Source: an uncultured Porphyromonas sp. (GTDB lineage Bacteria > Bacteroidota > Bacteroidia > Bacteroidales > Porphyromonadaceae). From it: DNA of 40,297 nt. Shown here one piece after another: positions 7,989 through 16,435 of the stretch. The stretch covers positions 1 to 40,297 of the forward strand of contig CAJPPK010000014.1 of NCBI GenBank assembly GCA_905372565.1. Reading direction: 5' to 3'. Position 1 is the stretch's first letter. Each line of letters begins with the position of its first letter. A program made the translations under genes and the position numbers. The notes under the pieces were generated by a model. The model saw only the letters and a list, made by a program, of their open reading frames with translations. It searched no databases and was not told the origin of the DNA.

Positions 7989-9008
7989 CTATGAGATATA
8001 GCGAACCTCTGGCTCGATGTTTATACCAAAGCGATCACGCACCTCCTGCTGGACAAACTCAGCCAGACGAGCGATATCCGTCCCAGTAGCCTCACCATCA
8101 GCATTGATCAGTACCAGAGCTTGACGCTCATAGACTCTGGCATGCCCTAGGCGATAGCCTTTAAGACCTGCTTGGTCGATAAGCCAGCCTGCTGGCACCT
8201 TGACTCGACCATCAGGCTGAAGATAGTGAGGGGCATTCGGGTACTTCTCAAGCAGTGCTTCGAAAGCAGACGCCTCGATGACTGGGTTCATAAAGAAACT
8301 CCCAGCATTCCCTACTTCAGCAGGATCGGGTAGTTTGCTTTGGCGAATGGCGATGACCGTCTGACGAATATCCTCTGGACTTGGATCCGAGGTATGCTCT
8401 GCTACACGAGCTCGCAGGTCGGCATAGTCTAGTAGAGGTTTGGGGTCCTTAGAGAGGCGATAGTGGACGTGAGTGACGATGTAGTCAGCGCCCTCAGGAG
8501 ATTTGAAGAAGCTATACCGATAGCCATACTGACACTCCTCCGGGGAGAAGATCCGCACCTCTCCGGTGCGTCGATGTACCGTATGCACGGCTTGGATCAG
8601 ATCTGCAACTTCAGCACCATAAGCTCCGATATTCTGTATCGCCGAGGCACCCACCAGACCAGGGATCAAGGAGAGATTCTCTGCTCCCCAAAGTCCCTGC
8701 TGACACGAGCGAGCCACGAAATCGTCCCACTTAACTCCAGAGCCAACGAGGTAATCGACAGTCGTGTCTGTCTCTGCTAAACGCTCCTCGGTCAGGATCC
8801 GTGAGTGCAAGATGATACCATGGAAATTGGCGAGGAAGAGCAGATTGCTCCCCTCGCCAATGGATAGACAGCGACACTCCTGGAAGTATTCATCACGAGC
8901 GAGGAGCTTCAGATCCTCTACTGATGTGAAAGGGATGAACCAGTCTGCCTGGGCATCGATGCCAAAGGTGTTATGTGCACGGAGTGAATAGTTCTGTAAG
9001 ATCTCCAT
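7989..9008 (-). CDS. murB: UDP-N-acetylenolpyruvoylglucosamine reductase
   Basis: 339 aa, the length of type I (E. coli-like) MurB. The FAD/NADPH enzyme reduces UDP-GlcNAc-enolpyruvate to UDP-MurNAc in cytoplasmic peptidoglycan precursor synthesis. Visible family elements: N-terminal NYSLRAHNTFG, FAD-binding GEGSNLLF (51-58), SLIPGLVGASAIQNIGAYG (about 113-131), the catalytic-serine motif GNAGSFFMNP (Ser237) and the C-terminal EPEVR glutamate. The gene begins 48 bp after the SPOR lipoprotein stop and is followed by the MBL-LipB gene after 96 bp, with no TAnnTTTG box seen in either gap, so it is probably cotranscribed from the promoter at 9581. Confidence 0.95.
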   Translation of the reverse strand: MEILQNYSLRAHNTFGIDAQADWFIPFTSVEDLKLLARDEYFQECRCLSIGEGSNLLFLANFHGIILHSRILTEERLAETDTTVDYLVGSGVKWDDFVARSCQQGLWGAENLSLIPGLVGASAIQNIGAYGAEVADLIQAVHTVHRRTGEVRIFSPEECQYGYRYSFFKSPEGADYIVTHVHYRLSKDPKPLLDYADLRARVAEHTSDPSPEDIRQTVIAIRQSKLPDPAEVGNAGSFFMNPVIEASAFEALLEKYPNAPHYLQPDGRVKVPAGWLIDQAGLKGYRLGHARVYERQALVLINADGEATGTDIARLAEFVQQEVRDRFGINIEPEVRYIS

Positions 9009-9056
9009 GATGTAGTATACGGCCCCGCCACAAACGAGCGAGGGAAGCGGAAGGGC

Positions 9057-9542
9057 TTAGCGGTCGTTCTCTAGGAGCCAAGCATCCTTGAACTCTGGTG
9101 CGAAGCGAGCCTTGATAGCCTCACGGCTAGCTGCAGCTTCTTCACGAGAGTTAAAGCTAGACACGATGACACGGAGCATACCTACTTCATTAGAAGCCAG
9201 GACTGCGCTGTAGCCAGCACCGACCATACGCTCCTTGAGGTTACGTGCATTCGTAGGATTCTGGAAGCTACCGACGACGACGCTGAAGCGCTTTAGACGA
9301 GTAGCATCTTCGCCTTGATATGTAGTGACACGTTCCTTACGAACAGTCACAGGAGTCGTGCTACGAGACTGAGCGACAGCTGGAGCTTCTTCGTACTGTA
9401 CCGCAGGCTGTGCGGACTGTGTAGCTACTTCACGTTGCTTAGCCTGCTCATAAGCCTTACGATAGGCACTCTTCTTACTACCACAGGAGCTCAGGCTGAC
9501 GACAGATGCTAGCGCAAGGGTAGCTAGGATGATCTTCTTCAT
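9057..9542 (-). CDS. SPOR-domain lipoprotein
   Basis: 161 aa. The lipoprotein signal peptide ends in SLSSCG (Cys20), followed by a Lys/Arg- and Gln-rich linker of about 60 residues and a C-terminal SPOR domain (about 85-157, starting KRFSVVVGSFQNPTNARNLKERM). SPOR domains bind denuded septal peptidoglycan glycans, so a periplasmic or outer-membrane role at division or in wall remodelling is likely. It is the first gene of the minus-strand operon with murB next, which fits a wall function. A TACCTTTG box lies about 40 bp upstream. Confidence 0.88.
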   Translation of the reverse strand: MKKIILATLALASVVSLSSCGSKKSAYRKAYEQAKQREVATQSAQPAVQYEEAPAVAQSRSTTPVTVRKERVTTYQGEDATRLKRFSVVVGSFQNPTNARNLKERMVGAGYSAVLASNEVGMLRVIVSSFNSREEAAASREAIKARFAPEFKDAWLLENDR

Positions 9543-9580
9543 ATTGACTTTTCGTATTTGTTGCGTATAATTACCTTTCG

Positions 9581-9588
9581 CAAAGGTA
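9581..9588 (-). promoter_or_regulatory. TACCTTTG -7 box for the SPOR-murB operon
   Basis: On the minus strand the sequence reads TACCTTTG, matching TAnnTTTG, 38 bp upstream of the SPOR gene ATG. No convincing -33 element was found. Confidence 0.6.
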
Positions 9589-9839
9589 GCAAATTCTTAG
9601 TATTGCCTTGAAATCTAAGCCTACTGGATTATGGGGCGTCTTCGAAAAGGCCCTCAATGCATATCACGTCGGCACTGCTTTGATTGCTCTTCACGCTATC
9701 TATTCCTTCATCCTTATACCATATTATATATACTTGTCAGGAGGCAACACAGCCTCAGCACTCCTCTACTTCTCCTATATCCATACACTTTAAGGATTCA
9801 TCACCTTAGTACGGAAGTAGCTAGTATTGTGCTTTTTTG

Positions 9840-9847
9840 TACCTTTG
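9840..9847 (+). promoter_or_regulatory. TACCTTTG -7 box for rpsA
   Basis: Matches TAnnTTTG and lies 91 bp before the rpsA ATG, giving a long 5' leader. The rest of 9543-9838 holds the minus-strand promoter and a hydrophobic reading frame without a believable start; nothing else was recognised. Confidence 0.6.
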
Positions 9848-9938
9848 CGACGACTTCTATAGGGGTAGTTATTTCATCAGAAGTAGAAACTCATAGACTA
9901 TAGAGGCACTCGTGTGTAATTCATAGTAAGTTTAACAA

Positions 9939-11732
9939 ATGGAAAATTTGAAAGAGATCAAGCCCATCGCAGACTTCAATTGGGATGAGTTTGAGCAGGG
10001 AGAAGTAGCATGCTCTGCTTCCCGTAAGGAGCAGGAAGCTGCGTATGACAGCACGTTGTCTAACGTCAAGGATCAGGAAGTAGTCATCGGTACGGTCACC
10101 AAGATCGGCAAGCGTGAAGTGCTTGTCAATATTGGATTCAAGAGCGAAGGCGCAATCAATGCAGCGGAATTCCGCTACAATCCTGAGCTTCAGGTCGGAG
10201 ACAAGGTTGAGGTCTTCATCGAGTCTCAAGAAGACAAGAAGGGACAGCTCGTGCTCTCTCACCGCCAGGCTCGTGTCGCTCGTAGCTGGGATCGTATCAA
10301 CGAAGCCCTCGAAAAGGACGAAGTGGTACGTGGTTACGTCAAGTGCCGCACGAAGGGTGGTATGATCGTCGATATCTTCGGCATCGAAGCCTTCCTGCCA
10401 GGATCTCAAATCGACGTCCGTCCTATCCGCGACTACGATGCGTATGTGGATAAGACCATGGAGTTCAAGATCGTCAAGATCAACCAGGACTTCAAGAACG
10501 TCGTCGTCTCTCACAAGGTACTCATCGAAGCTGAACTCGAAGCTCAGAAGGCTGAGATCATCAGCAAGCTCGAGAAGGGTCAGATCCTCGAAGGGGTTGT
10601 CAAGAACATCACTTCTTACGGTGCATTCATCGACCTCGGTGGTATCGATGGTCTCGTACACATCACGGATCTCTCTTGGGGTCGTGTTTCTCACCCCAGC
10701 GAAGTGGTATCACTTGACCAGAAGCTCAATGTCGTTATCCTTGAGTTCGATGAAGCTAAGAAGCGTATCGCTCTTGGCCTCAAGCAGCTCCAGCCACATC
10801 CTTGGGATAGCCTCGACGCTAACCTTAAGGTGGGTGATAAGATCAAGGGTAAGGTCGTCGTCCTCGCTGATTACGGTGCATTCATCGAAGTCGCTCCGGG
10901 CGTAGAAGGTCTCGTCCACATCTCTGAAATGTCCTGGACACAGCACATCCGCTCTGCTCAGGAGCTTCTCAAGGTAGGTGATGAAGTCGAAGCTGTCATC
11001 CTCTCTCTTGATCGCGAAGAGCGTAAGATGAGCCTCGGTCTCAAGCAGCTCAAGGAAGATCCATGGGAAAATATCGACAAGCGTTTCCCCATCGGTTCTC
11101 GCCACACGGCTAAGGTGCGTAACTTCACGAACTTCGGTGTCTTCGTAGAAATCGAAGAAGGTATCGATGGTCTTGTACACATCTCTGACCTCTCTTGGAC
11201 AAAGAAGATCAAGCACCCCAATGAGTTCACTGAAGTAGGCGCTCCTCTGGACATCATCGTCCTCGAGATCGACAAGGAAAACCGCCGTCTCTCTCTTGGT
11301 CACAAGCAGATCGAAGAGAACCCATGGAATGCCTTCGAAGCTAACTTCAAGGTAGGCACGATCCACGAAGGTACTATCCGTGACTTCGTAGAAAAGGGTG
11401 CTGTCATCAGCCTCCCTGAAGGCATCGAAGCCTTCGCTACGCCTAAGCACCTCGTCAAGCAGGATGGCACGCAGGCTGTCAAGGGTGAAACTCTTCCCTT
11501 CAAGGTGATCGAGTTCAACAAGGACGCTCGCCGTATCATCGTATCGCACAGCCGCACCTTCGAAGATGAAGCTAAGGCTGAAGCTCGTGCAAGCGAACGT
11601 GCTGAACGCGCTGAACGTCAGGCTCGCAACCAGGACGCTGCTGCTTCGATCGCTGCAACCAACGCATCTACTGAAAAGGCTACCCTCGGTGACCTCGATG
11701 CTCTTGCAGCCCTCAAGGAAAAGCTCTCCTAA
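9939..11732 (+). CDS. rpsA: 30S ribosomal protein S1
   Basis: 597 aa with six S1/OB-fold repeats. The central ones are textbook: GVVKNITSYGAFIDLGG with GLVHITDLSW, ADYGAFIEVAPGVEGLVHIS, and NFTNFGVFVEIEEGIDGLVHIS. The first two and the last are more diverged, as usual. S1 binds mRNA leaders at the ribosome and helps initiation, which matters in Bacteroidota because Shine-Dalgarno sequences are weak there. The C-terminal tail of about 50 residues is Ala/Glu/Arg-rich. Codon choice differs from neighbours (frequent GAA, GGT, GTC), consistent with high expression. It appears to be a single-gene unit with its own promoter box and a strong terminator. Confidence 0.97.
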   Translation: MENLKEIKPIADFNWDEFEQGEVACSASRKEQEAAYDSTLSNVKDQEVVIGTVTKIGKREVLVNIGFKSEGAINAAEFRYNPELQVGDKVEVFIESQEDKKGQLVLSHRQARVARSWDRINEALEKDEVVRGYVKCRTKGGMIVDIFGIEAFLPGSQIDVRPIRDYDAYVDKTMEFKIVKINQDFKNVVVSHKVLIEAELEAQKAEIISKLEKGQILEGVVKNITSYGAFIDLGGIDGLVHITDLSWGRVSHPSEVVSLDQKLNVVILEFDEAKKRIALGLKQLQPHPWDSLDANLKVGDKIKGKVVVLADYGAFIEVAPGVEGLVHISEMSWTQHIRSAQELLKVGDEVEAVILSLDREERKMSLGLKQLKEDPWENIDKRFPIGSRHTAKVRNFTNFGVFVEIEEGIDGLVHISDLSWTKKIKHPNEFTEVGAPLDIIVLEIDKENRRLSLGHKQIEENPWNAFEANFKVGTIHEGTIRDFVEKGAVISLPEGIEAFATPKHLVKQDGTQAVKGETLPFKVIEFNKDARRIIVSHSRTFEDEAKAEARASERAERAERQARNQDAAASIAATNASTEKATLGDLDALAALKEKLS

Positions 11733-11761
11733 ACCACTTCCCTAATAAGGGATAAAGACTT

Positions 11762-11799
11762 GGACGCCCCGTCTTCCTCTCTAGGAAGGCGGGGCGTCC
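11762..11799 (+). terminator. rpsA terminator hairpin
   Basis: 17-bp stem (GGACGCCCCG-t-CTTCCT with AGGAAG-g-CGGGGCGTCC, one T-G wobble) and a CTCT loop, 29 bp after the rpsA stop. It has no clear U tract. Confidence 0.7.
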
Positions 11800-11932
11800 T
11801 GCATAGATGATATTCCCTAGACTGAGCCGTATATCCTGATGAGCGTTTATTGGACGAGCAGACAGGTTCGCTAGCCAGCACACGATCGAGTCATTACTTA
11901 CGTAGCCTAATTTTCATTACTAATAAAACGTA

Positions 11933-11975
11933 CGGTCGATTACTAACGAAGTTTAATTTCGTTAGTAATCGACCG
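11933..11975 (-). terminator. Perfect 18-bp inverted repeat, probable terminator of the endonuclease-family gene
   Basis: CGGTCGATTACTAACGAA and its exact complement are separated by 7 nt. On the minus strand it is followed by GTACGTTTTATTAG, so it can act as the terminator for 12010-12927. The surrounding 11885-11995 segment is AT-richer and repeats ATTACTAA/ATTACTTA several times in both orientations. The rest of 11800-11930 shows nothing recognisable. Confidence 0.6.
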
Positions 11976-12009
11976 AGCGAGTTATTACTTATAAATCTGA
12001 GCTAGCAAA

Positions 12010-12927
12010 TCACTTCAACAGACGGAGCTTAACGAATACGGGGTAGTGATCCGAAGGAGCACGACGAACATGCTTCTGGAGTCGAACCTCTACGGGAGCC
12101 TGATCACTGCCCTGCGTCGGAGCATCAGGAAGCGCCGTCCAATAGCTATCCGTGCGGATCGCATAGCGCAGGACACGGAAGGCGGACGAGACAAAGACAT
12201 GATCAATACGGCTCGGAGTCATCAGTTCAGTATCAAAGGCATTGAACGTCCCATTGGGAGCAAAGCGATGCTCTGCGAGCGTATAACTATCCTGCAGGAG
12301 AGAGGATGAGGCGAAGCGAGAATAAACCTCGTCTGTCTGATCTACATTGAAATCCCCCGTGAGGATGACAGGCGAAGATGCCCCAGCCAGAGACTGGATC
12401 TTGCTCAAGACAAGATGCGCCGAAGCAAGACGTGCGACCTTCCCCACGTGATCGAGATGCAGATTGAAGAAGAAGAGACGACGCTTCGTCGGCAGATCTT
12501 CGAGTTCTACCCAGGAGCAAATCCGCACGCAGGCAGCATCCCAGCCAAACGAAGGACGCTCAGGAGTCTCACTTAACCAGAAGTGCCCTGAGCGAAGTCG
12601 CTTGAAGCGATCACGACGATAAAAAACCGCCGCATATTCGCCCTGCTCCTTACCATCTTCCCGACCCACTCCTACATAGTCATAGGTAGGAAGGCTTCGA
12701 TGGAGGTCAGCAACTTGGTGAGCCAAGGCCTCCTGGACACCGAAGATATCGGGATCCTCGTAGGTAAGCAGATCTGAGATCACAGGCAATCGCTGCATCC
12801 AGCCATTACCTCGCTTCACATCATCGGGATTATCGTAGCGAATATTATAGGATCCAACAAGGAGCTCCTGAGCCTGTAGGCCAAGTGAGACAGCCAGGAG
12901 GCAGGCGAAGAAGAAGAGTCTTTTCAT
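12010..12927 (-). CDS. Secreted endonuclease/exonuclease/phosphatase-family protein
   Basis: 305 aa from the chosen ATG, beginning MKRLFFFACLLAVSLGLQAQ, a clear signal peptide. The frame is open to 13005, but the longer start is rejected because it adds 26 non-signal-like residues and runs over the promoter-like box at 12975. EEP-fold motifs are in order: YNIRYDNPDD, FGVQEA (metal Glu), NLHLDHVGKVAR, ILTGDFNVDQTDEVYS, SRIDHVFVSS and SDHYPVFVKL (final catalytic His). The active site is complete. The family includes nucleases and phosphodiesterases; the substrate is not predictable. The signal peptide places it in the periplasm or outside. Confidence 0.88.
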   Translation of the reverse strand: MKRLFFFACLLAVSLGLQAQELLVGSYNIRYDNPDDVKRGNGWMQRLPVISDLLTYEDPDIFGVQEALAHQVADLHRSLPTYDYVGVGREDGKEQGEYAAVFYRRDRFKRLRSGHFWLSETPERPSFGWDAACVRICSWVELEDLPTKRRLFFFNLHLDHVGKVARLASAHLVLSKIQSLAGASSPVILTGDFNVDQTDEVYSRFASSSLLQDSYTLAEHRFAPNGTFNAFDTELMTPSRIDHVFVSSAFRVLRYAIRTDSYWTALPDAPTQGSDQAPVEVRLQKHVRRAPSDHYPVFVKLRLLK

Positions 12928-12974
12928 TGGACAGAATGGGTATATAAGTTGATTGATCTCGGTGCTAAGCCCTA

Positions 12975-12982
12975 TAAAGGTA
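12975..12982 (-). promoter_or_regulatory. TACCTTTA, near-consensus -7 box for the EEP gene
   Basis: The minus strand reads TACCTTTA, one mismatch from TAnnTTTG, 47 bp upstream of the ATG at 12927. It supports the shorter start. Confidence 0.4.
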
Positions 12983-13038
12983 CAGCGGTTTAACGCACCT
13001 ACCAAGAGGGCTTTAATGCGTTTCTGCCTGAATAGTAC

Positions 13039-13046
13039 TACCTTTG
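13039..13046 (+). promoter_or_regulatory. TACCTTTG -7 box for DUF4199-GT2-apbE
   Basis: Exact TAnnTTTG match 23 bp before the ATG at 13070 and divergent from the EEP gene promoter. Confidence 0.6.
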
Positions 13047-13069
13047 CCTCGCATAATTAACGATGTCTA

Positions 13070-13570
13070 ATGACTAATTCGAACCCTCCCTCCCCGCTAT
13101 TCGCTATGGTCGCCCGTGCAGGACTACCCTTTGGCTTGGTACTCGCTCTGACGTCCACAGCACGCCTCCTCAGCGCTCTCACCTTCCCTCCACTAATACT
13201 CCTTTATTATGTAGGTGTCATCGTCATCCCTATCGTGGCCTATCGTAGTGCACGATTCTATCGTGACAGCCACTTCTATGGATGCCCCTTCCGCTTCGCC
13301 CAAGGCTTTAGCTACACCGTCTTGATCCATGCCCTCGGAGGGATCGTGGCACTCCTCCCTCAGTACTTCTACTTTAAGCTCGTCGTACCGAGCCTGCTGG
13401 ATCGCATGCTACCGATACTTCGTCAGCTCTGGGGAAATAGGGCGAACGAGCTCTTTGCAGAGCTTCAGGGGATCACGACCTTCGAATGGCTATGGACAGA
13501 CTATACGCTCACGCTCTTCCTAGGATTCATCTGGGGCATCATCGTCGGCCTAGCCCTCCGTCGTCACTAA
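13070..13570 (+). CDS. DUF4199-like integral membrane protein
   Basis: 166 aa with four predicted transmembrane segments (about 14-35, 40-58, 80-105 and 140-162). Size, topology and position directly before a GT2 glycosyltransferase (10-bp gap) match the Bacteroidota DUF4199 family, which is of unknown function. An ATG at 13064 gives only a four-codon frame ending in the stop that overlaps this start; it may be a start-selection artefact. Probably the first gene of a DUF4199-GT2-apbE transcript. Confidence 0.75.
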   Translation: MTNSNPPSPLFAMVARAGLPFGLVLALTSTARLLSALTFPPLILLYYVGVIVIPIVAYRSARFYRDSHFYGCPFRFAQGFSYTVLIHALGGIVALLPQYFYFKLVVPSLLDRMLPILRQLWGNRANELFAELQGITTFEWLWTDYTLTLFLGFIWGIIVGLALRRH

Positions 13571-13580
13571 ATCTACACCT

Positions 13581-14534
13581 ATGGACATCTCTCTCGTCAT
13601 TCCCCTATATAACGAAGCCGAATCTCTGCCCGAGCTCGAGGCATGGATCCGACGTGTCATGGAGGAGCACGGCTTCTCCTATGAGATCATCTTTATCAAC
13701 GACGGTAGCACCGACCACTCGTGGCAGGTGATCCGTGAGCTACAGGCACAGAATCCCCACGTACGTGGGATCAAGTTCCGCCGTAACTACGGGAAGTCCC
13801 CCGGCCTGCAGTGTGGCTTTGCCCGCACTCGAGGGGAGGTAGTCATCACGATGGATGCAGACCTACAGGACAGCCCTGATGAAATCCCCGAGCTCTACCG
13901 AATGATCAAGGAGGAGGGCTACGATCTAGTGAGCGGCTGGAAACAGAAGCGCTATGATCCGGTCTTCAGCAAGAACCTCCCCTCGAAGCTCTTCAACGCC
14001 ACCGCACGCAAGCTCTCGGGTATCGATAACCTGCATGACTTCAACTGCGGGCTCAAGGCCTATCGCTCCGAGGTCGTCAAGAATATCGAGATCTACAACG
14101 ATATGCACCGCTATATTCCCTACATGGCGAAGGTAGCGGGTTTCTCTCGCATTGGGGAGAAGGTCGTCCAGCATCAGGCACGTAAGTATGGCGAGAGCAA
14201 GTTCGGTCTCAACCGCTTTGTCAATGGTTACTTGGATCTGATCACCCTCTGGTTCACTTCGACCTTTGGACGCAAGCCCATGCACTTCTTCGGTCTAGGA
14301 GGAAGTCTGATGTTCATCATCGGATTCCTAGCCTTAGCTGTCGTCCTCTTCTCGAAGCTCTTCCACATCTGGACGAATACGCCCGCTCCGCTGGTGACAG
14401 ATCGTCCCTACTTCTTCATCGCACTGACAGGGATGATCCTCGGCACTCAGCTCTTCCTAGCAGGCTTCTTAGCTGAGCTTCTGGCTCGCCAGTCTCAGGA
14501 TCGTAACGACTACAAGATCGAGGAGGAGCTCTAG
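13581..14534 (+). CDS. Family 2 glycosyltransferase, DPM1/GtrB-like
   Basis: 317 aa. The N-terminal GT-A domain has DISLVIPLYNEAESLPEL, FINDGSTDHSW and the metal-binding DADLQDSPDEIPELY. The acceptor region contains FNCGLKAYRSEV. Two C-terminal transmembrane helices (about 236-262 and 277-300) follow, the layout of polyprenyl-phosphate sugar transferases such as GtrB and ArnC. It likely loads a sugar onto undecaprenyl phosphate at the inner face of the inner membrane for surface glycan or lipid A decoration. The sugar cannot be told from the sequence. It sits 10 bp after DUF4199 and 28 bp before apbE. Confidence 0.88.
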   Translation: MDISLVIPLYNEAESLPELEAWIRRVMEEHGFSYEIIFINDGSTDHSWQVIRELQAQNPHVRGIKFRRNYGKSPGLQCGFARTRGEVVITMDADLQDSPDEIPELYRMIKEEGYDLVSGWKQKRYDPVFSKNLPSKLFNATARKLSGIDNLHDFNCGLKAYRSEVVKNIEIYNDMHRYIPYMAKVAGFSRIGEKVVQHQARKYGESKFGLNRFVNGYLDLITLWFTSTFGRKPMHFFGLGGSLMFIIGFLALAVVLFSKLFHIWTNTPAPLVTDRPYFFIALTGMILGTQLFLAGFLAELLARQSQDRNDYKIEEEL

Positions 14535-14562
14535 TCTCCCCCTCCGCTATACCACTCGATAT

Positions 14563-15609
14563 ATGCACCTGAATACCATCCTTTCTTCCTCGCTACGTGC
14601 TTGGAAGCCATGCGCCTTAGCAGTCATCACTGCTGGGGCGCTTTTTGCTTGCTCTAAGGGGAATACCTCTAGTAGCTATACCAAGCTATCGGGCGAAGTC
14701 TTCACGACGACCTTCTCCATCCAGTATGACCTCCCCGAGGACTATGCTATGGCTGTGGACTCCACCTTCCACGCCTTCAGCCATTCGCTCAATCCCTTTG
14801 ACTCTACGAGCCTCATCTCGGCGATCAATCGCAATGAGTCCCAGCAGGGCGACTCCATGCTTCGTGAGGTCTTCCTCCAGTCAGTAGAGATCTCCCGTCA
14901 GACCGGCGGGAGCTATGATGTGACTTGCTCGCCCCTGATCAACCTCTGGGGCTTTGGCTTCGAGAAGAAGGATAGTATCAGCCAGCACACCATCGATAGC
15001 ATACGGGCGTTCGTAGGGTATGATAAGGTCTCCTTCGATGGACTGCGTGTCATCAAAGCTGACCCTCGTATGAAGATGGACTTCTCCTCCATATCTAAGG
15101 GGTACTGCGCTGACCTCGTAGCACGCACACTCGTCAATAAGGGGGCAAAGAGCTACCTCGTAGAGCTCGGTGGTGAGATCGCTTACCAGGGGGTCAATCC
15201 CCAAGGCAAGGCTTGGGTCATCGGCATCGATAAGCCCGTCGAAGGGGCTTCGGCTGGTGCAGAGCAATTCCAAGTCCGCATCCAGCTACCCGAGACAGCT
15301 GGTGGTGTCGCTACCTCGGGCAACTACCGGAACTATAAGATCGTGGGGGGAAAGAAGGTAGCACACACCATCGATCCTCACACCGGCTATCCGATCCAGA
15401 CGGATATCCTCAGTGTGACGATCCTAGCCCCTAGCTGTATGCTGGCCGATGGTCTTGCCACGGCCTGCATGACCCGTCATGCCAAGGAAATACCCGCTCT
15501 CATAAAGCACTTCCCAGGAGTCGAATACATGCTTATTCTTGGCGATGGGAAGGACGGCTTCCGCACGCTGATGTCCTCCGGCTTCGAGCATCTCGTCCTA
15601 CCCGACTAA
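14563..15609 (+). CDS. apbE: FAD:protein FMN transferase (ApbE), lipoprotein
   Basis: 348 aa with a lipoprotein signal ending LFACSKG (Cys30), so periplasm-facing. ApbE attaches FMN covalently to Thr/Ser of target flavoproteins, such as Rnf or Nqr subunits. Family elements: DVTCSPLINLWGFG, MDFSSISKGYCADLVA, LVELGGEIAYQG, ATSGNYRNYKIVGGKKV and HTIDPHTGYPIQTD, followed by SCMLADGLATACM with the metal-binding Asp. It is full length. Its last 43 bp (15567-15609) recur with three mismatches at 16436-16478, just before radA, so the 3' end may have been supplied by an inserted segment. Confidence 0.93.
   Translation: MHLNTILSSSLRAWKPCALAVITAGALFACSKGNTSSSYTKLSGEVFTTTFSIQYDLPEDYAMAVDSTFHAFSHSLNPFDSTSLISAINRNESQQGDSMLREVFLQSVEISRQTGGSYDVTCSPLINLWGFGFEKKDSISQHTIDSIRAFVGYDKVSFDGLRVIKADPRMKMDFSSISKGYCADLVARTLVNKGAKSYLVELGGEIAYQGVNPQGKAWVIGIDKPVEGASAGAEQFQVRIQLPETAGGVATSGNYRNYKIVGGKKVAHTIDPHTGYPIQTDILSVTILAPSCMLADGLATACMTRHAKEIPALIKHFPGVEYMLILGDGKDGFRTLMSSGFEHLVLPD
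15567..15609 (+). repeat. Left 43-bp direct repeat (apbE 3' end)
   Basis: Runs from GCTGATGTCCTCCGG to CTACCCGACTAA and includes the apbE stop. The right copy at 16436-16478 matches 40 of 43 bases. Two substitutions (at positions 24 and 25 of the repeat) change His to Arg and one is synonymous, so both copies still read as an ApbE tail. Confidence 0.9.
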
Positions 15610-15643
15610 TCAATACTCACTATTAATAACACTACTACTCATT

Positions 15644-16123
15644 ATGGAAAAAGAAAAGAAAGTGATCATCGCCCTCTACGGACCTGGCAACAAGGGCAAG
15701 AGCAAGACGATCAACCTCTTGATAAAGTTCCTTGGAGGGTCTGAATCAGACAAGGAGCGTCGTATTTCTCTTACCTATGAGGATAAGAAAATAGCCATAA
15801 CAACCTACGGAGATGATGACTCCCAACTTAACAAAAACATCAAATTCTTCAAGGAAAAGAGTTGTGATATTCTTGTTACGGCAACAAGAACTAAAGGGAA
15901 ATCTGTAAAAACCTTGGAGACCTTTGAGAAAGAGATCGGCAGGAAAGCTATTTGGATAGCTAAGAGTTATCTCGACTATACTCTAAAGCCAGCAAAGGGG
16001 CTAAAAGAGTCGCTCGATAGTAGTCAGCGTGATGCCATTTTTGACAAGATCAATACGCAACAGGCTCAATGCATGAAAGATGTAATCGATATGATAATCA
16101 AAGAATGGGACAATCCTGAATAG
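15644..16123 (+). CDS. Unrecognised small P-loop NTPase-like protein
   Basis: 159 aa, soluble, Lys-rich. A Walker A motif GPGNKGKS lies at 13-20 after a hydrophobic strand (VIIALY). The segment CDILVTATRTKGKS could hold the next core strand, but no classical Walker B is obvious. I do not recognise the family. From about 15730 the gene is AT-richer and uses codons unlike its neighbours (AAA, ATA, AGA, TTA), whereas the first 25-30 codons look host-like. It lies inside an insert bounded by repeats of the apbE end. No integrase, toxin partner or nuclease is encoded with it. The nucleotide-binding guess rests on the Walker A motif only. Confidence 0.7.
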   Translation: MEKEKKVIIALYGPGNKGKSKTINLLIKFLGGSESDKERRISLTYEDKKIAITTYGDDDSQLNKNIKFFKEKSCDILVTATRTKGKSVKTLETFEKEIGRKAIWIAKSYLDYTLKPAKGLKESLDSSQRDAIFDKINTQQAQCMKDVIDMIIKEWDNPE

Positions 16124-16174
16124 GACGAGCCCACCTCATCTGATACTACTCCGAATAAGAGATAAGTAATACAT

Positions 16175-16211
16175 TCGCCCGCAGGCCTCTCTAAAGAGTA
16201 TCTGCGGGCGA
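16175..16211 (+). terminator. Terminator of the P-loop gene
   Basis: Stem TCGCCCGCAG / CTGCGGGCGA with an inner CTCT/AGAG pairing, followed after 3 nt by a T-rich GTTTCTTTC. It lies 52 bp after the stop codon and within the insert. The remaining 16212-16385 is noncoding and shows no other feature I can name. Confidence 0.7.
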
Positions 16212-16385
16212 GCTGTTTCTTTCGGCCTGATACTAAGTGCAAGGAGTCTACTCTCCTAGGCTTATTCTGGTGACCCTCGATAAATTACCAAGAAGAGTAG
16301 AGACTTATCCTCCTCGAACGAAAGAAAAAGAGGGGAAAACCCGCTAGGACATAGCCTAACAAGCACTTAGCTAGGCAGATTTAAT

Positions 16386-16393
16386 TAACTTTG
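16386..16393 (+). promoter_or_regulatory. TAACTTTG, candidate -7 box for radA
   Basis: Matches TAnnTTTG, 102 bp upstream of the radA ATG and inside the inserted segment. If real, radA is now driven from imported DNA. No good -33 element was seen. Confidence 0.4.
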
Positions 16394-16435
16394 AGACCCA
16401 ATTATTCCTTGTAGCAATTACTCATCTTTGATACG

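Noticed and set aside
9608..9793. Hydrophobic 61-aa frame between the SPOR gene and rpsA
   Set aside because: It begins only at TTG, has no promoter box in a fitting position and no recognisable product; a chance frame in AT-rich DNA is more likely.
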